DNA of 11,610 nucleotides from Tissierellia bacterium. Lineage in GTDB: Bacteria > Bacillota_A > Clostridia > Tissierellales > Peptoniphilaceae. The position numbers and the translations under genes are program-made. The first letter of the stretch is position 1, and every line of letters begins with the position of its first letter. The stretch covers positions 1 to 11,610 of the forward strand of contig JAAZCH010000231.1 in assembly GCA_012513395.1 (NCBI GenBank). Direction: 5' to 3'. A model generated the notes under the pieces. The model was not told the origin of the DNA. It saw only the letters and a program-made list of their open reading frames with translations, and did not search any database. Below are positions 1-5,961 of the stretch, in pieces.

Positions 1-1661
1 ACAATTTTACCATCATAATACATACCGTTTATATTAGAAGGTAAGCTTTCAAACTCCAAAGGTATACCATATGAATTGCTTAATTTTGATAATGTTTTTA
101 CAGTTTGACTATCATAGCTACCTTGTGATTCTATTTCGATATTTTGAGCATTTACCTTTTGAGCATTATCTTTAATTAATGCATTATCATTTAATAATTC
201 ATTTTTAGTAATAATTATTTCACTACCATCTGATTGCAATTCTTCTAAAGAAAAAGGACTATTGTCCAGTTGTTCTTGAGTTAATTCATATTGTTTTGGT
301 TGATTAAATTCTTCTTCCAGTTCTGTTACTGCTTGCTTTATTTCGCTATTTACAGGCTCTTTTGCTAATGTATTATTTTCTAATATGTTGCTTTGAATAG
401 TATCAGTAGATGCATTATTTTGTCTATTTGCATTCACTTCACTTATATATCCAGGGGCATTCAATAAGCCTGCTGTTCCTATACCTACTAATCCACTATA
501 TAGTGCATCAGCTTGTGCATCTTTAAGTCTTTGCATAGGATCTTCGTATTGTTTTTCATTTGAATATATATCAGTAGTAAATTCACCAATAACATCTCCT
601 AAATATTCCTCTAATCCTTCACCTAATAGATCTAATCCTTTATTAGCAATATTCTTAGCTGTTGGAGTTTTAAATGCTTTATCGGTTACTTTAGTTATAA
701 GATTATCCGCATACCCACCACCTAAAGCTGGAATACCACCAACTAAACTTTCAGTAGCAACTTCTGTTAGTGCATTTGCTAATCCATATCTATATGCATT
801 TTCAAGGTCTGCACCTTCCATTAGTGCTTGGTGTAAACCACCACCATAAGCATTTACTCCCATTGTTCCCATTGCTAAAGATGGATTACCTGTTACTGCT
901 CCGACTGTTATGCTTGGAATCATGTTTGTTGCACCTTGAACAATATCTCCACCAAATTTAAGAATTTTATTCATATCTTCTTCATTATAATTTGATCTAA
1001 AATAGTTATTTGAATTTAAATATCCATCTCCTACATTATCCAATACATTTGAAACTGGATTATTATCTAACCAATTCATAAAATCATCATACTGATCTAT
1101 ATTTCTATCCAAAAAGTTTTCTGTTTTTGTTTGATTGAATAAACTATCATGTTTAATTTTATCTTTTTCACTTAGAACATTATAATAACCTGGATTTTCT
1201 TTATCCATAATTTTATAGGTATTCTTTAGGAATGAATTATGCATAGATTCAGGAATATCAAGAACTACATCAATAGCAGTTCCTGGATTCCCTAATGTTT
1301 TTGCAACTCCACCAGCTATATTTGACATTCCACCAGCTAAGCCATAGATAGCTTTTTGTCCTAAATGTGATAAAGCATCTCCAACATTATTCACTTGTTT
1401 ATTACTAACAGTGTTTAAGGTAGGTATATAATCTCTTCTTGTTTTCTCTGGATTACTATATTCCATAAACACTTCATTATAAGCTTGTTGATATTCGTCT
1501 TTTGTTGGTTGGATTGTTTGCTTAGGTTGAGATAGTTCTTTATACGCTTGTTGATACAATGTATCCTTTTTCTTTTTTTCTTCCTCTTCCTTGATTTTTT
1601 TACCCATTGCAACAGCATAATCAAGTCTATCTTTTGTTGATTTTATTTCTTTTGGATACAT
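1..1661 (-). CDS. Large polyvalent virion protein, N-terminal 553 residues (3' end beyond window)
   Basis: One reading frame stays open from the ATG at 1661 to the window edge. The start has an AGGAAGG SD nine bases upstream that overlaps the TAG of the preceding gene. An alternative ATG at 1666 gives only seven codons. The protein begins with a charged helix (KKIKEEEEKKKKD, about residues 20-33) and a duplicated YQQAY(K/N)E motif. Glycine-rich hydrophobic stretches follow at about 98-121 and 239-281, then ANALTEVATESLVGG (about 295-309) and GEGLEEYLGDVIGEF (about 348-362), a pattern I know from large proteins of Bacillota phages and prophages. An Asn/Gln/Glu-rich linker leads to a visible end, YGIPLEFE...NINGMYYDGKI, which in such proteins usually precedes an HExxH metallopeptidase. 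My inference is an internal virion protein ejected with the DNA, possibly membrane-active and enzymatic. The frame and start are clear; the function is inferred. Confidence 0.85.
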   Translation of the reverse strand, partial: MYPKEIKSTKDRLDYAVAMGKKIKEEEEKKKKDTLYQQAYKELSQPKQTIQPTKDEYQQAYNEVFMEYSNPEKTRRDYIPTLNTVSNKQVNNVGDALSHLGQKAIYGLAGGMSNIAGGVAKTLGNPGTAIDVVLDIPESMHNSFLKNTYKIMDKENPGYYNVLSEKDKIKHDSLFNQTKTENFLDRNIDQYDDFMNWLDNNPVSNVLDNVGDGYLNSNNYFRSNYNEEDMNKILKFGGDIVQGATNMIPSITVGAVTGNPSLAMGTMGVNAYGGGLHQALMEGADLENAYRYGLANALTEVATESLVGGIPALGGGYADNLITKVTDKAFKTPTAKNIANKGLDLLGEGLEEYLGDVIGEFTTDIYSNEKQYEDPMQRLKDAQADALYSGLVGIGTAGLLNAPGYISEVNANRQNNASTDTIQSNILENNTLAKEPVNSEIKQAVTELEEEFNQPKQYELTQEQLDNSPFSLEELQSDGSEIIITKNELLNDNALIKDNAQKVNAQNIEIESQGSYDSQTVKTLSKLSNSYGIPLEFESLPSNINGMYYDGKI

Positions 1662-1675
1662 ATCATTTTACCTTC

Positions 1676-2554
1676 CTATCTCGTTGAGCCTAATCTTTTT
1701 AAATCATCTTCATTTAATTTTCTTCTATATATTTCTTGGATTCTTGATGCTGTGCTTTGTGATGGACTTCTTCCGAGTAACAAACTATTAATATAACTTG
1801 TTCCACGATCTACTCCTGTACCAGAAGAACTTGATACTGCACTTCCGCCTCTTGTTGCTTTTCTAATTCCTGAACTTGCATTTGCAAAGTTAGCACTATT
1901 TGCATAATTTTCATATCCACCAGCTAATGCAGTACTAAAATCACCTGCAGCATCTGCTTCTGCTAATGCTTCCTGTATTCTTCCTTGAGCCCTAACATCT
2001 TCTATCGCTCTACTTAAAGCATTTAAATCTTTTTGTTCCGCTTGATTGATACTATTTAATGCATTTCCATAATTATTTTGCATTGCTAATTGTTCTTGTC
2101 TTCCTGCTCCACTATCCAAAGCACCTCTATTAGCTTGAGATTCTCTTAACATTCTTCCTTGATTGTATCTTTCAAGTTCAGATTGATTCTTTAGAGTTTG
2201 ATAGTTTTCTTTTGTTTCAGGTCTTTGTGATTCATAACCATTTACAGACATTTCTACTTGTGCTCTAATACTATCTTTAATCGCAGCAACTCTTCTTTGT
2301 CTTTCAGCTTCTAATTGTGCTAAATATTGGTCATACAGTGAAGGTCCTTCTTCATAACCATAAGATGGTGCATAAGAACTTGAACTTGCTTTTCTAGTTG
2401 ATGTTGTAGTTGGTAATGATATTCCTTGTTTTTCAGCAAATGCAGGCAAATTTAATAAAGACAGTCCTTTTATTCTTGCTATTTTTTCTCTTTCTGATTG
2501 TGATTGGATTGGAACTTTTCCTTGTAAGCCACCTGATAATGCTACAAATGCCAT
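1676..2554 (-). CDS. Gln/Ala-rich helical virion protein, probably internal (ejected) protein
   Basis: 292 residues, ATG start with an AGGAAGGA SD that lies in the last codons of the upstream 38-codon gene. Residues 1-70 are low-complexity and Ser/Thr-rich (KASSSSYAPSYGYEEG). Residues about 72-205 are predicted to be a long helix or coiled coil rich in Gln, Glu, Arg and Ala, with a recognisable phage motif RMLRESQANRGALDSGAG near 134-151 followed by NNYGNALNSINQAEQ. The tail is Gly/Ser-rich with a basic C-terminus. There is no signal peptide or membrane segment. The same helical layout with a central 'small residue, LDSGAG' turn recurs in virion proteins of Bacillota phages. Its place directly before the large polyvalent gene suggests the two form the internal or ejected protein set of a short-tailed phage. 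It could instead be a chaperone for that large protein. The open reading frame is certain; the role is inferred. Confidence 0.85.
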   Translation of the reverse strand: MAFVALSGGLQGKVPIQSQSEREKIARIKGLSLLNLPAFAEKQGISLPTTTSTRKASSSSYAPSYGYEEGPSLYDQYLAQLEAERQRRVAAIKDSIRAQVEMSVNGYESQRPETKENYQTLKNQSELERYNQGRMLRESQANRGALDSGAGRQEQLAMQNNYGNALNSINQAEQKDLNALSRAIEDVRAQGRIQEALAEADAAGDFSTALAGGYENYANSANFANASSGIRKATRGGSAVSSSSGTGVDRGTSYINSLLLGRSPSQSTASRIQEIYRRKLNEDDLKRLGSTR

Positions 2555-2557
2555 TTT

Positions 2558-2674
2558 TTATTTCCTTCCTAGCTTTTTTAATAAAGCTCGCTTATTAGCT
2601 TCTACTTTTCTTTTTTTCTCTAAATGAGTTTCTTTCCCACTTTTACTTACTTCTCTTAACTTAGGTCTTTCCAT
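2558..2674 (-). CDS. Small highly basic phage protein (38 residues)
   Basis: A 38-codon gene, ATG at 2674 and TAA at 2558-2560, too short for most gene finders. Its start lies two bases after the TGA of the upstream gene (TGATTATG) and has an AAAGGA SD about eight bases upstream. The SD of the next gene is embedded in its final codons, and only three bases separate its stop from that gene's start. The protein has 10 Lys, 5 Arg and only 5 Glu, giving a net charge near +10. It begins MERPKLREVSKSGKE and ends LLKKLGRK, with a probable amphipathic basic helix over residues 18-38. The perfect fit into the operon spacing supports real translation. The function is unknown: DNA- or RNA-binding, packaging with genome, or binding an acidic partner are all possible. 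Confidence 0.7.
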   Translation of the reverse strand: MERPKLREVSKSGKETHLEKKRKVEANKRALLKKLGRK

Positions 2675-2676
2675 AA

Positions 2677-3030
2677 TCAATTCCTTTCAATTAAGTAATT
2701 ACCTAATTCTTTACTTGAATTTTGTAATTCTTCTTCATTTCTTACTATTTGATTATCTAACAGTGTTTTAAGTGTTCTAATAATTACAATACTTTCCTTA
2801 CTATTAACTTGTATGTGATTATCTAAATTACTACATAGTGATTTTATTCCTGATTTATTTGCGGCTATCCTTTCATCATGTTTTTCTAGCGTTTTCTCAT
2901 GGTCATCAATTCTTTTACTTAATTTTTTCACCGGATTTAAATTACCGCCTACCACAATAACTCCTAATATTCCTGAGATTAAACTGACTATAAACACCAC
3001 ATCTCCTAAAGTAAATGTACTGTTTGCCAT
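2677..3030 (-). CDS. Membrane-anchored coiled-coil protein of the lysis cassette
   Basis: 117 residues, ATG start with AAAGGAG seven bases upstream, two bases after the holin stop. One hydrophobic segment (about residues 9-29, VVFIVSLISGILGVIVVGG) is followed by a heptad-rich helix (KKLSKRIDDHEKTLEKHDERIAANK, about 35-59) and a second helical part ending in ELGNYLIERN. The C-terminal pattern, a 'DNHIQVNS' turn then a Leu-rich helix ending in YLI.R, is familiar from small proteins next to holins in phages of Clostridia. The layout of an N-terminal anchor with a soluble coiled coil resembles XhlA-type lysis accessory proteins in shape, but I do not see clear sequence identity to XhlA. Likely roles are holin partner, antiholin or membrane anchor in lysis. 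Confidence is high that it is a gene and moderate for a link to lysis. Confidence 0.85.
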   Translation of the reverse strand: MANSTFTLGDVVFIVSLISGILGVIVVGGNLNPVKKLSKRIDDHEKTLEKHDERIAANKSGIKSLCSNLDNHIQVNSKESIVIIRTLKTLLDNQIVRNEEELQNSSKELGNYLIERN

Positions 3031-3032
3031 GT

Positions 3033-3326
3033 TTATTCTCCTTTGGAGTTGTTTAACTTATCTAATAAATCAGAAGTATAATTCGCTCCCCTAGATATAA
3101 CTATTCCAGTTAATATGTAATTTAAATATGGGATTGTTGTACTTAGTCCTACTACTGTTAATAAATCACCTTTATATGCAACACATATAATAATTCCTAA
3201 TAGTATTGAACCGATGTATTGCCATTGTATTTTTTGATCTACCACTAGAGTTTCAAAAATGTTTATTAAAGCTTCTACTAAAATCGCTAAAATAACTACT
3301 GTTGATGTTACACTTAATAAATTCAT
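3033..3326 (-). CDS. Phage holin
   Basis: 97 residues from the ATG at 3326. I chose this start because AGGAG (3338-3334) sits seven bases upstream. The ATG at 3332 is one base from the SD, and the TTG at 3353 lies inside the end of the lysin gene before the SD. Hydrophobic segments lie at about residues 6-26, 37-52 and 62-79, separated by short polar turns (VVDQKIQWQ, YKGD). The end is charged (DLLDKLNNSKGE). The pattern IQWQYIGSILLGI...YKGDLL...IPYLNYILTGIVISRGANY is characteristic of a widespread Bacillota phage holin family. It would oligomerise in the cytoplasmic membrane and release the M23 lysin encoded just upstream, which has no signal peptide. The gene is followed two bases later by the membrane coiled-coil gene. 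Confidence 0.88.
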   Translation of the reverse strand: MNLLSVTSTVVILAILVEALINIFETLVVDQKIQWQYIGSILLGIIICVAYKGDLLTVVGLSTTIPYLNYILTGIVISRGANYTSDLLDKLNNSKGE

Positions 3327-3342
3327 ATTCATTCTCCTATTT

Positions 3343-4032
3343 CTATATTTCAAATCTCATATAATCTAAATCTACTTGTATCCATACATTTTTTAATGTA
3401 TAAGTATCCACTAAGCACCATTTATAACCTTTTATAAAGTCTTTAGTGATTTTATGGACTGTTAACCATTCTCCTTTTTTTGTGTATCCTTCAATAGCAC
3501 CATTAGGATTATTCCTAACTGGATAACCACTTGAACTAGTATTCTTTAAAATATACAAAGATATACTAGGATCTACTGTTACTATTTCTACACCTTTATC
3601 TGTAAATTCAAATGCCATAAAATTTCTCCATCTTCTGCTGTAGTAACTTACTTTTAAATCATCAATAGGATACATTCCAAAATGCAAGTGAATGCCTGTT
3701 GAATTTCCTGTAGTTCCAGTATTTCCAATAATGGTATTCTCATTTACCTTTTGTCCTAGCTTTACATTTAATTTACTTAAATGGTAATACTGGCCAACAA
3801 TCCCAAGCTTAGTAAATGCTACTTCTGCAAATATAGCGTTAGTATTGTCTATTCCACATCTTGCAACATATCCATCATCAAGTGCATACTGGGGTAATGT
3901 TCTACCATTTGTAGCAAAATCAACTCCTCTATGGAACTCTGATTTCCCTGTTATAGGAGATGTTCTCCAGCCAAACTCTGAAGATATTCTTATTCCATCT
4001 TTTCTATGGAATATTTTTTCAATATTATCCAT
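3343..4032 (-). CDS. Endolysin: M23 metallopeptidase with SH3-like C-terminal domain
   Basis: 229 residues from the ATG at 4032, five bases after an AGGAAGGAGG SD. A GTG at 4038 abuts this SD and cannot be the start. Residues about 14-130 form a peptidase M23 (lysostaphin/LytM-type) domain. HRGVDF gives zinc ligands H34 and D38; QYYHLS gives H84; IHLHFG gives H115 and the third ligand H117. By family knowledge it cleaves peptide bonds in peptidoglycan, often cross-bridges. Residues about 158-229 (YPVRNNPNGAIEGYTKKGEW ... VWIQVD) look like a bacterial SH3-type wall-binding domain. There is no signal peptide, so release should depend on the holin gene directly downstream. A tail-associated lysin is possible because the fibre genes are adjacent, but the holin neighbour favours an endolysin. 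Confidence 0.92.
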   Translation of the reverse strand: MDNIEKIFHRKDGIRISSEFGWRTSPITGKSEFHRGVDFATNGRTLPQYALDDGYVARCGIDNTNAIFAEVAFTKLGIVGQYYHLSKLNVKLGQKVNENTIIGNTGTTGNSTGIHLHFGMYPIDDLKVSYYSRRWRNFMAFEFTDKGVEIVTVDPSISLYILKNTSSSGYPVRNNPNGAIEGYTKKGEWLTVHKITKDFIKGYKWCLVDTYTLKNVWIQVDLDYMRFEI

Positions 4033-4037
4033 TTGCA

Positions 4038-4047
4038 CCTCCTTCCT
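4038..4047 (-). promoter_or_regulatory. Strong ribosome binding site of the lysin gene
   Basis: The minus strand reads AGGAAGGAGG, an almost perfect anti-16S match, five bases before ATG 4032. It decides the start of the lysin gene over GTG 4038, and it directly follows the T-rich tract of the hairpin at 4050-4076. Confidence 0.8.
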
Positions 4048-4049
4048 AA

Positions 4050-4076
4050 AATAAAAAGACTAAATGTTTTTTAGTC
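4050..4076 (-). terminator. Hairpin with T-tract before the lysis cassette (probable weak intrinsic terminator)
   Basis: On the minus strand GACTAAA (4076-4070) and TTTAGTC (4064-4058) form a 7-bp stem around a 5-base loop, followed by TTTTTATTTT. Upstream AAAAG could extend the pairing across a 2-base bulge. The stem is AT-rich and short, so termination would be partial. It separates the fibre genes from lysin and holin, which may lower or delay lysis gene expression, or stabilise a 5' end. Confidence 0.55.
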
Positions 4077-4091
4077 ACTTTTATTCTTATT

Positions 4092-4122
4092 TTTATACAT
4101 ATACTTATAGATTCTTTGTAAA
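4092..4122 (-). promoter_or_regulatory. Possible sigma-A-like promoter before the lysis genes (weak)
   Basis: In the 55-base gap on the minus strand there is TTTACA (4122-4117) and, 19 bases later, TATAAA (4097-4092). A 17-base spacing gives only the poorer TGTATA. The spacing is long and the region is very AT-rich, so chance matches are likely. If real, transcripts would start just before the hairpin at 4076 and drive the lysis and ejection-protein genes. Confidence 0.2.
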
Positions 4123-4131
4123 TATTTTTTA

Positions 4132-4566
4132 TTACAATTCCTCATACCACATATTAGTAATTCTAATATCACATCTAGCATATGTGGATCCACCTCCGTT
4201 TGAAGCAACTATTAAGTCTTTTCTAAGAATAGACATAAGCACTTTTGAGTTATTTTTTTCTACTATCCTTGCTAAGTTGTAAGTGTTGTTTGTTTGTGTA
4301 TCATAATTAATCAACACTGTGTTTGGAGAAGTAACAGCTACTGTGTCAAATTCAATAACAACTCTACAATTATCAGGCACGTGAGAACTAAAGTTCATTG
4401 TAGTAGTTAATGTTGTGTTAGTTCCTCCGTTATGAAAAATTCTAATATAGCCTGTTCCTTGTGTTGGTGCAGTTCCAGTATTTGTGGGTGTTTTAATATA
4501 TATACCATCTTTAATAAGATAGTTTTTAGAATCTCCACCTCCGCCTCTTCTTAAAAAATTAGCCAT
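4132..4566 (-). CDS. Probable fibre-tip / receptor-binding protein
   Basis: 144 residues. The ATG (4566-4564) overlaps the TAA of the collagen-like fibre gene by one base, with an AAAGGGG SD seven bases upstream, so translation is probably coupled. The N-terminus [21 protein letters not shown] has a basic tip, a four-glycine linker and a short beta-like segment. The remainder is rich in Thr, Asn, Gly and Val with alternating hydrophobic residues (TTLTTTMNFSSHV, CRVVIEFDTVAV, TYARCDIRITNMWYEEL), as in all-beta virion proteins. There is no signal peptide or membrane segment. Similar short 'F.RRGGGG' proteins occur downstream of fibre genes in Bacillota phages. The location suggests a fibre tip or accessory adhesin that contacts the host surface. 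The function rests on context and composition, not on a recognised catalytic or binding motif. Confidence 0.8.
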   Translation of the reverse strand: MANFLRRGGGGDSKNYLIKDGIYIKTPTNTGTAPTQGTGYIRIFHNGGTNTTLTTTMNFSSHVPDNCRVVIEFDTVAVTSPNTVLINYDTQTNNTYNLARIVEKNNSKVLMSILRKDLIVASNGGGSTYARCDIRITNMWYEEL

Positions 4567-5948
4567 TATTTTACCCCTTTCAATAATATTTTTAAAGGTA
4601 TATCTATATCAGGTTTTTTACCATATGCTTTAAATTTAATAGTGTTGGCTAATTGTCCGTCATCTACTATTTCCGCACTATTATAAGCATCTAATTGTGC
4701 TTTTGTAACTCCTACTGCTAGGTCTATATCTTGGTTGCTTTCAGGTGATGTAGTAACTCCAGTAACAGTTAAACTATAACTATATGGTGCAGATGTACCA
4801 GTCCATGAAGCACTTAATAATGTAGCACTAACCTTATTAGATTGTATTTTGTTTTCTAGTGTTGTTACTCTTGTATCTATTGCTGTTACTGTTGCTGTAG
4901 TTGCTTTTTTATTAAGTTCGGTATCTGTTTCTGCTTTAGTGTATATAGTAGTCCATTGTGTATCGTATGATGTTGCACTTTTTTTAGTTAAGGCTTGTCC
5001 TGTTGCTCCACCCGTTATTAATCCTGGTCCTGCTTGTCCTGTTGCACCAGTTGCTCCTGTTGCCCCTGTTGCTCCAGCTACTCCTTGAATACCTTGCAAT
5101 CCTTGCGGTCCTTGTATACCTTGATCACCTTTTGGTCCTGCTTCACCTTGTGGTCCTTGTGCTCCTGCTGGTCCTTGTAGTTTTCCTAAATTAACCCATT
5201 GACTAACATCAACATCCCAATTATAAACCGTATTATTTTCAGCTGTTCCTACTGCATAAGCCCATCCTTCTAAGCCTGCTGGATATACTGTTGTTAGTTC
5301 TGCATAAGTGTTAAACCTTCCTCTAACAACAAATGAATTACCATCTCTTCCATCAATTCCTGGCTCACCTTGATCACCTTTAATTCCTTGAATACCTTGT
5401 AAGCCTTGAGGTCCTGTTGCACCTTGTAAACCTTGTAAGCCTTGAATGCCTTGTTCACCTTGCGGTCCTTGTGCTCCAGTATCACCTTTAATTCCATGAA
5501 TAACAGTAACATTGTCCTCATCTGTAATTGTTACATTAGTAAACTTTAATCTAGATCTTTGTGGAAATGTATCATCATATTCATTTAAAATAACATGTCC
5601 ACTGGATGCAGTAGCTTGGTATGTAGTTCCATCATTTGAGAACTCAATAGCACCATCATTATTAATTTTTAATGCTTTTATTGTTGCTGAACTTATTTTC
5701 CCTTGATTTAACAATTGTATTTGTTCATCAAGCTTGTTTTTGCTTACTCCATTTACACTTATAGAAGTATTACCTATATTCTTTGCACCATCATTACTTG
5801 CTAATGTGTCTATCATTCCATTTACAAATGTTTTTGTTTGATTATGTAGTCTTTGCAATTGTTCTCTAGTATCACTTTCACTTGATGGATCTGGAAATTC
5901 TATTGAATTTATTAATCCTTCTTCTGGTGTAAAACTTAATTTTTCCAT
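4566..5948 (-). CDS. Collagen-like tail fibre protein
   Basis: 460 residues, ATG with a GAAGGGAG SD. Residues 1-150 are an N-terminal attachment region with a helical part ([20 protein letters not shown]). Two Gly-X-Y collagen-like tracts follow, at 152-203 and 259-307, the second ending in four GAT triplets. Between them lies a compact domain ([20 protein letters not shown]...[19 protein letters not shown]), a module common in phage fibres and thought to be surface-binding. After the second tract come [20 protein letters not shown], then [13 protein letters not shown] with a coiled coil to about 370, a probable trimerisation element. The C-terminal domain (370-460, [19 protein letters not shown] ... 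[14 protein letters not shown]) is a beta-type domain familiar from Clostridia phage tail proteins. It probably forms a trimeric fibre for host adsorption. Its stop overlaps the next gene's start. Confidence 0.9.
   Translation of the reverse strand: MEKLSFTPEEGLINSIEFPDPSSESDTREQLQRLHNQTKTFVNGMIDTLASNDGAKNIGNTSISVNGVSKNKLDEQIQLLNQGKISSATIKALKINNDGAIEFSNDGTTYQATASSGHVILNEYDDTFPQRSRLKFTNVTITDEDNVTVIHGIKGDTGAQGPQGEQGIQGLQGLQGATGPQGLQGIQGIKGDQGEPGIDGRDGNSFVVRGRFNTYAELTTVYPAGLEGWAYAVGTAENNTVYNWDVDVSQWVNLGKLQGPAGAQGPQGEAGPKGDQGIQGPQGLQGIQGVAGATGATGATGATGQAGPGLITGGATGQALTKKSATSYDTQWTTIYTKAETDTELNKKATTATVTAIDTRVTTLENKIQSNKVSATLLSASWTGTSAPYSYSLTVTGVTTSPESNQDIDLAVGVTKAQLDAYNSAEIVDDGQLANTIKFKAYGKKPDIDIPLKILLKGVK
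5028..5174 (-). repeat. Collagen-like Gly-X-Y tract 2
   Basis: Seventeen consecutive glycines at every third residue (fibre residues 259-307), with mostly Pro-Gln, Ile-Gln, Leu-Gln and Ala-Thr between them. At DNA level it is a degenerate 9-base periodicity (CCTTG-rich on the plus strand) resembling tract 1. Such tracts can change length by slippage. Confidence 0.85.
5340..5495 (-). repeat. Collagen-like Gly-X-Y tract 1
   Basis: Unbroken Gly-X-Y periodicity over fibre residues 152-203, with GLQ, GIQ, GPQ and GEQ triplets and a final [10 protein letters not shown]. The coding DNA is repetitive and similar to tract 2, about 165 bases away. Confidence 0.85.
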
Positions 5949-5961
5949 TTATTACTCCCTT

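Noticed and set aside
770..961. Plus-strand open frame of 63 codons with a Leu/His-rich product
   Set aside because: It lies opposite the large minus-strand gene, its composition is that of antisense AT-rich coding DNA, and it has no operon context.
1415..1624. Minus-strand 69-codon frame, very Lys-rich
   Set aside because: It is an out-of-frame shadow within the N-terminus of the large gene starting at 1661, whose own frame has a good SD and continues to the window edge.
4039..4131. Small RNA or anti-phage gene in the gap before the lysin
   Set aside because: Only a weak hairpin and promoter-like AT-rich boxes are present; no open frame and no recognisable RNA fold.
4849..5194. Two plus-strand Val/Leu/Pro-rich open frames opposite the fibre gene
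   Set aside because: They are antisense readings of the collagen-like repeat, which lacks stops on both strands because of its 9-base periodicity.
5028..5495. CRISPR-like or tandem-repeat array
   Set aside because: The periodicity is 9 bases in frame with Gly-X-Y codons and has no constant repeats or unique spacers; it is protein-coding repeat.
5294..5521. Minus-strand 75-codon frame inside the fibre gene
   Set aside because: It is an alternate-frame shadow of Gly-X-Y tract 1, seen as repeating KAYKV-like text.
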